Assembly (NCBI RefSeq): GCF_038502225.1
Contig: NC_091346.1
Coordinates: forward strand, 12,701,687-12,765,686
Origin: Cherax quadricarinatus
Taxonomy: Eukaryota; Arthropoda; Malacostraca; Decapoda; Parastacidae
Length of the DNA: 64,000 nt
Direction of reading: 5' to 3'
Part shown: piece by piece, positions 1 to 10,825 of the stretch
Numbering within the stretch: the first letter of the stretch is position 1
How the letters are laid out: the number at the start of each line of letters is the position of its first letter
Notes under the pieces: generated by a model
Told to the model about the DNA's origin: nothing
Database searches by the model: none
The model's input: only the letters and a program-made list of their open reading frames with translations
Program-made: the position numbers and the translations under genes

Positions 1-1
1 T

Positions 2-1693
2 TTTATGAGAGAGCCACAAAATTTGATTAACACAAGCCTATCCGATGTTATCCTGACGCCAAATGACTTCGAACAAGCGATAAATGACATGCCCATGCAC
101 TCTGCCCCAGGGCCAGACTCATGGAACTCTGTGTTCATCAAGAACTGCAAGAAGCCCCTATCACGAGCCTTTTCCATCCTATGGAGAGGGAGCATGGACA
201 CGGGGGTCGTCCTACAGTTACTAAAAACAACAGACATAGCCCCACTCCACAAAGGGGGCAGTAAAGCAACAGCAAAGAACTACAGACCAATAGCACTAAC
301 ATCCCATATCATAAAAATCTTTGAAAGGGTCCTAATAAGCAAGATCACCACCCATCTAGAAACCCATCAGTTACACAACCCAGGGCAACATGGGTTTAGA
401 ACAGGTCGCTCCTGTCTGTCTCAACTATTGGACCACTACGACAAGGTCCTAAATGCACTAGAAGACAAAAAGAATGCAGATGTAATATATACAGACTTTG
501 CAAAAGCCTTCGACAAGTTTGACCATGGCGTAATAGCCCACAAAATGCGTGCTAAAGGAATAACAGGAAAAGTCGGTCGATGGATCTATAATTTCCTCAC
601 TAACAGAACACAGAGAGTAGTCGTCAACAGAGTAAAGTCCGAGGCAACTACGGTGAAAAGCTCTGTTCCACAAGGCACAGTACTCGCTCGCATCTTGTTC
701 CTCATCCTTATATCCGACATAGACAAGGATGTCAGCCACAGCACCGTGTCTTCCTTTGCAGATGACACCCGAATCTGCATGACAGTGTCTTCCATTGCAG
801 ACACTGCAAAGCTCCAGGCGGACATCAACCGAATCTTTCAGTGGGCTGCAGAAAACAATATGAAGTTCAACGATGAGAAATTTCAATTACTCAGATATGG
901 TAAACATGAGGAAATTAAATCTTCATCAGAGTACAAAACAAATTCTGGCCACAAAACAGAGCGAAACACCAACGTCAAAGACCTGGGAGTGATCATGTCG
1001 GAGGATCTCACCTTCAAGGACCATAACATTGTATCAATCGCATCTGCTAGAAAAATGACAGGATAGATAATGAGAACCTTCAAAACTAGGGAGGCCAAGC
1101 CCATGATGACACTCTTCAGGTCACTTGTTCTATCTAGGCTGGAATATTGCTGCACACTAACAGCACCTTTCAAGGCAGGTGAAATTGCCGACCTAGAAAA
1201 TGTACAGAGAACTTTCACGGCGCGCATAACGGAGATAAAACACCTCAATTATTGGGAGCGCTTGAGGTTCCTAAACCTGTATTCCCTGGAACGCAGGAGG
1301 GAGAGATACATGATTATATACACCTGGAAAATCCTAGAGGGACTAGTACCGAACTTGCACACGAAAATCACTCACTACGAAAGCAAAAGACTTGGCAGAC
1401 GATGCACCATCCCCCCAATGAAAAGCAGGGGTGTCACTAGCACGTTAAGAGACCATACAATAAGTGTCAGGGGCCCGAGACTGTTCAACTGCCTCCCAGC
1501 ACACATAAGGGGGATTACCAACAGACCCCTGGCAGTCTTCAAGCTGGCACTGGACAAGCACCTAAAGTCAGTTCCTGATCAGCCGGGCTGTGGCTCGTAC
1601 GTTGGTTTGCGTGCAGCCAGCAGCAACAGCCTGGTTGATCAGGCTCTGATCCACCAGGAGGCCTTGTCACAGACCGGGCCGCGGGGGCGTTGA
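2..1693 (+). pseudogene. LINE ORF2 reverse transcriptase, one nonsense codon
   Basis: The frame encodes the reverse transcriptase and C-terminal region of a CR1/L2-like ORF2. Visible RT blocks in order are APGPDSW, NYRPIALTS, QHGFRTGRSC, YTDFAKAFDKFDH, SVPQGTVLARILF and the catalytic SSFADD near nucleotide 760. The downstream part has the usual post-RT segment (LVLSRLEYCC, NVQRTFTARI, GPRLFNCLP). The frame is broken once, by an in-frame TAG at 1064-1066 (context MTG-stop-IMRTF). The reading frame is otherwise the same on both sides, so this is a single substitution, probably TGG to TAG. The endonuclease would lie to the left of the window. The mutation makes this copy inactive unless the stop is read through. 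Confidence 0.85.
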
Positions 1694-1730
1694 CCCCCGG
1701 AACTCTCTCCAGGTAAACTCCAGGTAATAT
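1656..1730 (+). repeat. LINE 3' tail shared with a SINE
   Basis: This segment (aggaggcc...gaccgggccgcgggggcgttgaccc...ctccaggtaat) matches 5293-5364 almost base for base, with a few g/a changes. At 5293 the same sequence forms the 3' end of a tRNA-headed SINE. Such sharing is what is expected when a SINE borrows the LINE's RT-recognition tail. Confidence 0.85.
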
Positions 1731-1784
1731 GGCAATATGAGCGTTGCTATTTAAGCCAAGATCGCAAGTTCTCCCTGTTCGGTA

Positions 1785-1787
<3 letters not shown>
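1727..1787 (-). mobile_element. Truncated copy of the TIR element (MITE) found complete at 46442-46830
   Basis: The sequence atggcaatatgagcgttgct...ttcggtacgatat is the reverse complement, with substitutions, of the first 60 bp or so of the 389-bp element at 46442-46830. It ends at the terminal inverted repeat beside a (TA)n run, as the complete copy does. The other end is missing and is replaced by the LINE tail. Confidence 0.7.

Positions 1788-1876
<89 letters not shown>
1787..1876. repeat. (TA)n microsatellite at a MITE terminus
   Basis: About 90 bp of uninterrupted alternating AT abut the terminal inverted repeat of the MITE fragment. It reads open in several frames as IYIYIY and should not be called coding. 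Confidence 0.95.
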
Positions 1877-1878
<2 letters not shown>

Positions 1879-2078
1879 ATATGGGTCATATATCTTCTGG
1901 GGAAAATGAAGCAGTCAGTTTCGAATCAATAAGGAGGAATATTTCTTTAGTTCCATGGATATATACATTCCCATTCTTTATGTCGCCATATTTTATGCCA
2001 AATGTTTATAATTTACAACAAATCTTAGTCTAAGAGTTATCATTATTGTTTTCTAACCATTGATTATTATGCAATAGT
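1877..2078. other. AT-rich spacer, nothing recognised
   Basis: No coding signal or known repeat is seen between the microsatellite and the 39-bp tandem array. Confidence 0.6.
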
Positions 2079-2275
2079 CAGTCCTAGAAGAATATTATGT
2101 TGTATGATCTATTGTGTCAGTGCTAGAAGAATATTATGTTGTATGATCTATTGTGTCAGTACTAGAAGAATATTATGTTGTATGATCTATTGTGTCAGTA
2201 CTAGAAGAATATTATGTTGCATAATATTCTATTGTGTCAATACTAGAAGAATATTATATTGCACGATATATTGTC
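2079..2275 (+). repeat. 39-bp tandem repeat, about 5 copies
   Basis: The unit agtactagaagaatattatg followed by ttgtatgatctattgtgtc repeats about five times with decay at the right end. Because 39 is a multiple of three, one frame stays open (MIYCVSTRRILCC repeated) and produces a spurious ORF at 2104-2367. Confidence 0.9.
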
Positions 2276-2913
2276 TAAAGGAGGACGTGTTAAAGGTTGC
2301 CTTGATTTTTTCCTTTCTACAATTTTCTGTTTTTATTTCGGACATCGCGGGAGAAGGCGTCATCTGATTGGCGAAATTCTTGGGATAAATGCATCTTCAT
2401 AAGTATATGACCAAAGTTGTTAAACTCCACCTACTAAAGCCGTGTCTATCACTTCCACGACGCAGGAAATAAAATTCGAGTTGGTGTACCGTAATTAAAG
2501 AAACATTTGGGAGTAATTTTTGGAATGTGTTGCAGGTTTCTTTGAGGAATTTGTGAATATTCGAGTATTGGTTTTCATGTGATAACTTATGAATGCTTGA
2601 TGGAGTCGGTGTCTAACCTCCAGTACTGATATATCTTAGAACTACAATCTTTGTGTTGTTACTTCGCTGTGTTGATCTAAATACTCTAGTTGAAGCCATT
2701 GTTATGTTTACCTTGTTGCTCAAAAAAGCTAAACGTAATGCATTTAAAAGAAGAAATCAAATAGTTTTTCTTATTGGACTGTACAAAATATTAAATAAAA
2801 TGTAATTGTTAAAACAGGTCATAGAAATACTGAAAATCAGCGTTTTCTAGGGGCTTTTAATTAAGAGTCTCTAGTATAATGATTCTTTAATGATTATATT
2901 TTCCACTGTCTTA
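2276..2913. other. AT-rich non-coding stretch, nothing recognised
   Basis: No convincing ORF, repeat terminus or RNA gene is visible here. It separates the 39-bp array from the large 33-bp satellite. Confidence 0.5.
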
Positions 2914-5110
2914 TTCCAGAGTCACATCGTGTCATGAACTGTTTTATTAAAGAGTCATATATTCTCATGAACTGTTTTATTAAAGAGTCATATAGTCTCA
3001 GGAACTGTTTTATTTTAGAGTCATATAGTCTCATGAATTGTTTTATTAAAGAGTCATATAGTCTCAGGAACTGTTTTATTTTAGTCGTATAGTCTCCTGA
3101 ACTGTTTTATTAAAGAGTCATATAGTCTCAGGAACTGTTTTTAAAGAGTCATATAGTCTCAGGAACTGTTTTATTTTAGTCATATAGTCTCATGAACTGT
3201 TTTATTCCAGAGTCATATAGTCTCGGGAACTGTTTTATTCCAGAGTCATATAGTCTCAGGAACCGTTTTATTCCAGAGTCATATAGTCTCAGGAATTGTT
3301 TTATTCTAAAGTCATGTAGTCTCAGGATCCGTTTTATTCCAGAGTCATACAGTCTCAGGAACTGTTTAATTCCAGTCATATAATCTCAGTAACTGTTTTA
3401 TTCCAGACTCATATAGCCTCATGAACTGTTTTATTCCAGGGTCATATAGTCTCATGAACTGTTTTATTCCAGACTCATATTGTCTCAGGAACTGTTTTAT
3501 TCCACTCAAATATTTTCAGGAACTCTCTTATTCCAGAGTCATATAGTCTCAGGAACCGTTTTCTTCCAGAGTCGTATAATTTCATAAAATGATTTATTCT
3601 AGAGTCATATAGCATCAGGAACTCCTATATTCGACACTCACATAGTTTCAGGAACTGTTTTATTCCAGTCATATCGTGTGAGGAACTGTTTTATTCCAGA
3701 GTCATATAATTTCATAAAATTATTTATTCCAGAGTCATATAGTCTCAAGAACTATTTTATTAAAGATTCATATAGTCTAAGGAAATGTTTTTCTCCAGAC
3801 TAATATAGCCTCAGAAACTGTTTAATTCCAGAGTCATATTGTCTCAGGAACTGTTTTATTCAAGAGTCATACAGTCTCAGGAACTGTTTTATTCCAGTCA
3901 TGTAGTCTCAAGAACTGCTTTATTCCGACGTCATATTGTCTCATATAGTCTCAGGAACTTTTTTTTTAGGGTCATATACTCTCAGGAACTGTTTTATTCC
4001 AGAGACATATAGTCTCATGAACTGTTTTATTCCAGAGACATACAGTTTCAGGAACTGTTTTATTCCAGGTTCAAATAGTCTAAGGAACTGTTTTATTCCA
4101 GAGTCACATAGTCCCAAGTACTGTTATATTCCAAACTCATGTAGTATCAGGAACTGTTTTATTCCAGAGTCACATAGTCTCAGAAGCTGTTTAATTCCAG
4201 GAACAGTCTAATGAACTGTTTTTTTCCAAGGTCAGAAAGTCTCAGGAACTGTTTTATTCCAGAGTCATATTGTCTAAGGAACTGTTTCATTCCAGAACGA
4301 AATAGTCTCAGGAACAGTTTTATTCCAGTCATATAGTCTCATGAACTGTTTTATTCCACAGTCATATAGTCTCAGGGACCGTTTTATTCCAGATTCATAC
4401 AGTTTCAATAACTGTTTTGTTCCAGTCATATAATCTCAGGAACTGTTTTATTCCAGAGCAATATAGCTTCATGAACTGTTTTATTCTATAGTCGTGTAGT
4501 CTCATGAACTGTTACATTCAAGACTCATAAAGTCTCAGAAACTGCTTTTTTTCCAGAGTCATATAATCTCAGGAACTGTTTTATTCCAGAGTTATATAGT
4601 CTCATGAACTGTTTTATTCCAGAGTCATAGAGTCTCAGGAAGTGTTTTATTCCAGTTATATAGTCTCAGGAACTGTTTTATTCCAGAGTCATAGTCTCAG
4701 GAACTGTTTTATTCCAGTCATAAAGTCTCATGAACTGTTTTATTCCAGAGACATAGTCTTAGGAACGATTTTATTCCAGTCACATAGTTTCATGAACTGT
4801 TTTATTCCAGTCATGTAGTCTCAGGACCTGTTTTATTCCAGGGTCAAATAGTCTCAGGAACTGTTTTATTCCAGAGTCATATAGTCTCAGGAACTGTTTT
4901 ATTCCAGAGTAATATAGTCTCATGAACTGTTTTATTCCAGTGTCATATAGTCTCATGAACTGTTTTATTCCAGAGTCATATAGTCTCAAGAACTGTTTTA
5001 TTCCAGAGTCATATAGTCTCATGAACTGTTTAATCCAGACACATGGAGTCTCAGGAACTGTTTTATTGCAGTCACATAATCTCATGAACTGTTTTATTCC
5101 AGTCATACAG
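2914..5110. repeat. 33-bp satellite, block 1
   Basis: Consensus gagtcatatagtctcagg followed by aactgttttattcca, 33 bp, with a frequent 31-bp variant lacking 'ag' (ttccagtcat). Common substitutions are cagg/catg and ttattcca/ttattaaag. A 33-bp period is eleven codons, so open frames appear on both strands (NCFIPESYSLR on plus, GIKQFLRLYDS on minus). These are artefacts. The block ends where a SINE is inserted. Confidence 0.97.
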
Positions 5111-5364
5111 GGCTCTGGTGGCCTGGTGGATAACGCTCTCGCTTCACACGGTGAGGGCCTGGGTTCGATTCCCAGCCAGAGTAGAAACATTGGACGTGTT
5201 TCTTTCCACCTGTTGTCTATGTTCCCCATCAGTAAAATGGGTACCTGGGTGTTAGTCGACTGGTGTGGGTCGCATCCTGGGACACTGACCTAAGGAGGCC
5301 TGGTCACAGACCGGGCCGCGGGGGCGTTGACCCCCGGAACTCTCTCCAGATAAACTCCAGATAA
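5111..5364 (+). mobile_element. tRNA-derived SINE with LINE-like 3' tail
   Basis: The first 75 bp resemble a tRNA: an A-box-like tggcctggtgg near 5118, a B-box ggttcgattcc near 5162, and acceptor-like arms (ggctctg ... cagagt). The putative anticodon loop ttcacac would fit a tRNA-Val(CAC) ancestor, though I cannot fold it rigorously. A SINE body follows (gaaacattggacgtgtttct...), then a 72-bp 3' tail matching the LINE tail at 1656-1730. It sits inside the 33-bp satellite. I find no clean target-site duplication, and a few satellite bases appear lost at the junction. The tRNA head is part of a SINE, not a functional tRNA gene. Confidence 0.88.
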
Positions 5365-8300
5365 TGAACTGTTTTTTTTCCAGAATCATAGTCTCAGGAA
5401 CTGTTTTATTCCAGTCACATAGTTTCATGAACTGTTTTATTTCAGTCACGTAGTCCCAGGAATTGTTTTTTTCCTGTCATATATTCTCATCACCTGTTTC
5501 ATTCCAGAGTCATATTGTCTCAAGAACTAATTTATTCCAGAGTCATGAAGTCCCAGGAACTGTTTTATTACGACGTCATATTGTCTCATATAGTCTCAGG
5601 AACATTTTTTTTAGGGTCATATACTCTCAGGAACCGTTTTATTCCAGAGTCAAATAGTCTCAAGAACTATTTTATTAAAGAGTCATATTGTCTCAGGTAC
5701 TGTTTCATTCCAGTTATATATTCTCAGGAACTGTTTTATTCCAGTCATATAGTCTCATGAACTGTTTTATTCCAGTCATATAGTTTCAGCAACTCTTTTG
5801 TTCCAGACTCATTTAGTCTCAGGATCTGTTTTGTTCCTGACTCATATGGTCTAATGAACTGTTTTATTTCAGAGTCATATTGTCTCAGGAACTGTTTTAT
5901 TAAAGAGTCATTTAGCCTGAGGAACTGTTTTGTTCCTGACTCATATACTCTCATGAAATGTTTTATTCCATGGTCATGTAACCTCAGGAACTGTTTTATT
6001 CCAGAGTCATTAAGTTTCAGGAACTGTTTTATTTTCCATAGACATATAGTCTCAATAACTGTTTTGTTTCAAAGTCATACAATCTCAAGAACTGTTTCGT
6101 TACAGTCATATAGTCTCATGAACTGTTTTAGTCCAGACTTATATTGTCTCATGAACTGTTTTATTCCAGTCATATAGTTTCAGGAACTCTCTTATTCCAG
6201 AGTCATATAGTCTCAGGAATTGATTTATTCCAGTCAAATGGTCTCAGAAACTGTTTTATTCCGGTCACATAGTCTCAGGAACTGTTTTATTCCAGAGACA
6301 TATAGTCTCAGGAACTGAATTATTCCAGTGAAAAATCTTGTAAACTGTTTTATTCCAGGGTCATATAGTCTAAGCAACTGTTTTATTTCATTGACATAGT
6401 CTCAGGAACTGTTTTATTCCAGAGTCACATATTCTCAAGAATTGCTTTTTTCCATACTCATATAGTCTCAGGAACTCTTCATTCCAGACATATAGTCTCA
6501 TGAATTGATTTATTCCAGAGTCATATAGTCTGAGGAACTGTTTTATTCCAGAGTCATGCAGTCTCAGGAACTGTTTTATTCCAGTCATATGATCTCAGGA
6601 ACTGTTTTATTCTAGAGTCATATAGCTTCATGAACTGTTTTATTCTAGAGACTTATAGTCTCAGAGACTGTTTTATTTCGGAAACATATTGTCTCATGTA
6701 CTGTTACATTCCAGAGTCATAAAATCTCAGGAACTGTTTTTTTCCAGAGACATATAGTCTCAGTAACTGTTTTACTCCAGAGACATGTAGTCTCAATAAC
6801 TGTTTTATTCCGAAGTCATACAACTTCAGGATCTGTTTCATTACAATCAAATAGTCTCATGAACTGTTTTATTCCAGGGACATAAAGTTTCACGAACTGT
6901 TTAATTAGAGAGTCACATAGTCTCATGAAATGTTTTAGTCCAGACTTTTGTTGTCTCATGAACTGTTTTATTCCAGTCATATAGTTTCAGGAACTCTCTT
7001 ATTCCAGAGTAATATAGTCTCATGAACTGTTATATTCCAGAATCATATAGTCTCAGAAACTGTTTTATTCTAAAGTCATATAGTCTCATGAAGTGTTTTA
7101 TTCCAGAATCGTATAGTCTCAGGAACCGTTTTTTCCAGAGTCCTATAGTTTCAGGAACTGTTTTATATCAGTCATTTGGTCTCAGGAACTGTTTTATTCC
7201 ATAGTCATATAATTTCATTAAATGATATATTCGACACTCATATAGTCTCATGAACTGTTTTATTCCAGACTCACATTGTCTCAGGAACTGTTTTATTTCA
7301 GTCATATAGTCTCATGAACTGTTTTATTCTAACGTCATATAATCTCACGAACTGTTTTATTCCAGAGTCATATAGTCTCATGAACTGCTTTATTCCAGAC
7401 ACACACATTGTCTCAGGAACTGTTTTATTTCAGTCACATAGTCTCATGAAATGTTTTTTTCCAGAGTCATATAGTCTCCGCATCTGTTTTATTCCAGAGT
7501 CATAATCTCAGGAACTGTTTTATTCGGGTCATATAGTCTCATGAATTGTTTCATTCCAAGGTCATATAGTCTCAGGAACTGTTTCATTCCAGAGTCAAAT
7601 TGTCTCAGGAACTGTTTTATAACCAGTAGTATAGTTTCAGGATATTTCTTATTCCAGATTCATATAGCCTCATAAGCTGTTTCATTCCAGAATCATGTAG
7701 ACTCAGGAACTGTTTTTTCTTAAGTCGTATAGCCTCATGAACTGTTTTATTCCAGAGTCACATAGTCCCAGGAACAGTTTTATTCCAGAGTCATGTAGTT
7801 CTGGCACTGTTTTATTCCAGTCATATGGTCTCAGGAACTGTTTTTTTCCAGAGTCATATAATTTCATAAAATGATTTATTCTAGAGTCATGCAATCTCAG
7901 TCATATAGTCTCAATAATTGTTTTATTCCAGAGTCATATAGTCGCATGAACTGTTTTATTCCAGTCATATAGTCTCATGAACTGTTATATTCGACACTCA
8001 TAGTCTCAGGAGCTACTTTATTCCAGTCATGTAGTCTCAGGAACTGTTTTATTCCAGAGCCATAAAGTCCCAGGAACTGTTTTATTCAAGAGCCATACAG
8101 TCTCAGGAACTGTTTTGTTCCAGTCACTTACTCTCATGAACTGTTTTATTCCAGTCACATAGTCTCATGAACTTTTTTATTTCAGTCACATAGTCTCATG
8201 AACTTTTATTCCAGTCACATAGTCTCAGGAATTTTTTTTTAGGGTCATATACTCTCAGGAACTGTTTTACCACAGAGTCATATAGTCTCAGGAACTTTTT

Positions 8301-9771
8301 TATTCCAGTCACATAGTTTCATGAACTGTTTTATTTCAGTCACATACTCTCAGAACTTTTTTATTCTGGTCATACAGTCTCATGAACTATTTCATTCCAG
8401 GGTCACATAGTCTCAGGAACTGTTTCATTCCAGAGTCACATTCTCTCAGTAACTGATTTTTTCCAGAGACATATAGCCCCAAGAACTGTTTTATTAGAGA
8501 GTAATATAGACTTAGGAACTCTTTTACTCCAGAGTCATACAGCCTCAGGAACTGTTTTATTCCAGACACATAGTCTCAAGAGCTATTTTATTCCGACGTC
8601 ATATTGTCTCATATAGTCTCAGGAACTTTTTTTCCAGAGTCATATACTCTCATGTAGTCTCAGGAACTGTTTTATTCCAGAGTCATATAGTATCATGAAC
8701 TGTTTTATTCCAGAGACATATAGTCTCAGGAACTGTTTTATTCCAGAGACATATAGTCTCAGGAACTGTTTTATTACAGTCATGTAGTCTCATGAACTGT
8801 TTTATTCAAGTGTCATATAGTCTCAGGAATTGCTTTACTCCAGAGTAAAATTGTCTCAATAACTGTTTTTTCCTGTAATATTGTCTCAGGAACTGTTTTA
8901 TTCCAGTCATATAGTTTCAGGATCTCTTTTACTCCAAAGTCATATAGTCTCTTGAACTGTTATATTCCAGAATCATATAGTCTCAGGAACTGTTTTATTC
9001 TAAAGTCATATAGTCTCATAAAGTGTTTAATTCCAGAGTCATATAGTCTCAGGAACCGTTTTATTCCAGAGTCCTTTAGTTTCAGGAACTCTTTTATTCC
9101 AGATTCATAAAATTTTATGAAATGTTATATTGTAGATTCATATAGTCTCAGGAACTGTTACATTCGACACTCATTTAGCCTCAGGAACTGTTTTATTCCA
9201 GAGTCACATAGTCTCATAAGATGTTTTATTCCAGAAACATATAGTCTCATGAACTGTTACATTCGACACTCCTATAGGCTCAGGAACTGTTTTATTCCAG
9301 AGTCATATGGTCTCATAAACTGTTTATTTCCAGAGCCATATAGTCTCTGGAACTGTTTTATTCCAGTCATATAGTCTGAGGAACTGTTTTATTCTATAGA
9401 CATATAGTCTCATATATTCTATATATTTTATATTCATATAGTCATATATTCTGTAGTCTATAGTCATATAGTTCCAGACATGTAGTCTCACGAACTGTTT
9501 TATTCCAAAGTCATATAGTCTCAGGAACTGTTTCATTCCAAAGTCATATAGTCTCAGGAACTGTTTTGTTCCAGAGTCATATTGTTTCAGGAACTGTTTT
9601 ATTCCAGAGTCATATACTCTCAGGAACTGTTTTATTCCAGAGTCATGTAGTCTCAAGAACTATTTTATTAAAGAGTCATATTGTCTTAGATACTGCTTTA
9701 TTCCAGTCATATAGTTTCTGGAACTCTTATTCCAGACTCATTTAGTCTAAGGAACTCTTTTGTTCCTGAGT
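5365..9771. repeat. 33-bp satellite, block 2
   Basis: This continues the same satellite after the SINE. Local departures include an AT-rich degenerate patch around 9410-9475 (ctatatattttatattcata) and recurring marked units such as acgacgtcatattgtctcat. The stretch 8380-9350 recurs at about 11310-12510, including unusual variants, so segments longer than the 33-bp unit have been duplicated. Open frames here are periodicity artefacts. Confidence 0.97.
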
Positions 9772-9776
9772 CATAT

Positions 9777-10825
9777 TGTTGAGAAATGGCATTACCAGTT
9801 AAGTTTAAAGACTTATACTTAACTTAAAAGGACAACTCATCGCCTGCACAGCCGCCCCTGCAGACGAGGTCTAGAAGCTGTCGAAACCATCTCAACATGG
9901 GCTGTCAAGAAATATAATTTGTAAGATTATAAATTACCCCTAGGGGGTGTTATGTCAGTATATTTCATTCAGTGATGGCTGACGACTTACTTGTGTGGAC
10001 TCAATGGTCCGCATATCACCGGGGTTTATGATAACTGACTAACTCACGACTTTATACTCAACTGCGCAGTCAATAGTAGTACATCACGAGTTAGAACACT
10101 TACCTGGGTATATGTATCTGACCCGTAATTACGCCCGGATATCCGTTGAGTTGATTGAAGAATAGTGTTCTTTGAAGAATGTCGCACTACACTCTGTTGG
10201 ATCGCAACACTCGTTGTTACACTGTTCATCAATAATTGTTCACACAATATCACTAAGAAGTTTATCACACTTCTCTGTAAGTGTTTATCGTGTTTTGTGA
10301 GACACTTTGTCCACACTAATGCACAGATCAGTGTTCTTTGTTGGTTATCCTGGCATCAGTGTCACTCTCAGTAGAGTCAAAAGTAATCTGAAGACGCCAC
10401 AGCGCCCCTTGCTGTCACTGCCCTAGCACAAAAAAAAAAAACTGACCTAGTACTTTTTGCTTCCTTGCCACTTCCTCGATGAAGCAAAGCAGAATGTTTG
10501 ATTCTTGCTGTCTTAAGCATAGACAACAATGTCCACGATTTTTACCATGGTAATAAAGTGGGAGCAGGATTTTCCTTAATTGTCCTGCTAAAATAAGAAA
10601 TATACTGTCTCTTATTAGAATACACTCTGCAACACTGGACTGCAAGGAGCAGAGGTCATTTGACCACGTCGCAGTACGGCATCTGTGATCAATTACTCAC
10701 TGTAGCAGTAAACAAGACGCTCGCCCCTTCTGAGAGGGCTTGGCCCCTCAGGGCTGAAAGGGCTGAAGGGGCTGAAGGGGACTGAAGGGGGCTGATACCC
10801 CTCTCCTGGAGAAAATTTCTCCACA
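9777..10825 (-). mobile_element. Solo LTR of a BEL/Pao element
   Basis: This 1049-bp segment is the reverse complement of the LTR at 53640-54714. On the minus strand it starts TGTGGAGAAATTTTCTCC and ends TTTCTCAACA, giving the 5'-TG...CA-3' termini of an LTR. It is bounded by a 5-bp direct repeat of the satellite, catat at 9772-9776 and 10826-10830. No internal coding sequence remains, so it is a solo LTR left by LTR-LTR recombination. Shared internal landmarks with the full element include the gctgaaggggctgaagggg repeats, the cctagggggtgttatgtcag segment and the cctcgtctgcaggggcggct segment. Confidence 0.93.

Larger units (their letters stand above)
1..1730 (+). mobile_element. CR1/L2-type non-LTR retrotransposon, 3' part (5' end outside window)
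   Basis: The window opens inside ORF2 of a LINE and runs through its 3' untranslated tail. The tail ends in a short direct repeat (ctccaggtaaa ctccaggtaat), the kind of short tandem 3' end seen in CR1/L2-type elements rather than poly(A). A fragment of a different repeat (MITE) starts immediately after. The element differs from the CR1-like copies at 19826-36318 and 43697-45097: it has a different 3' tail and a diverged reverse transcriptase. Its last 75 bp recur at the end of the SINE at 5111-5364. Confidence 0.85.

Noticed and set aside
5111..5185. Functional tRNA gene
   Set aside because: The tRNA-like part is imperfect and continues into a SINE body with a LINE tail.
2914..9771. CRISPR array
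   Set aside because: Repeats are contiguous without unique spacers, and the sequence is clearly eukaryotic repeat DNA.
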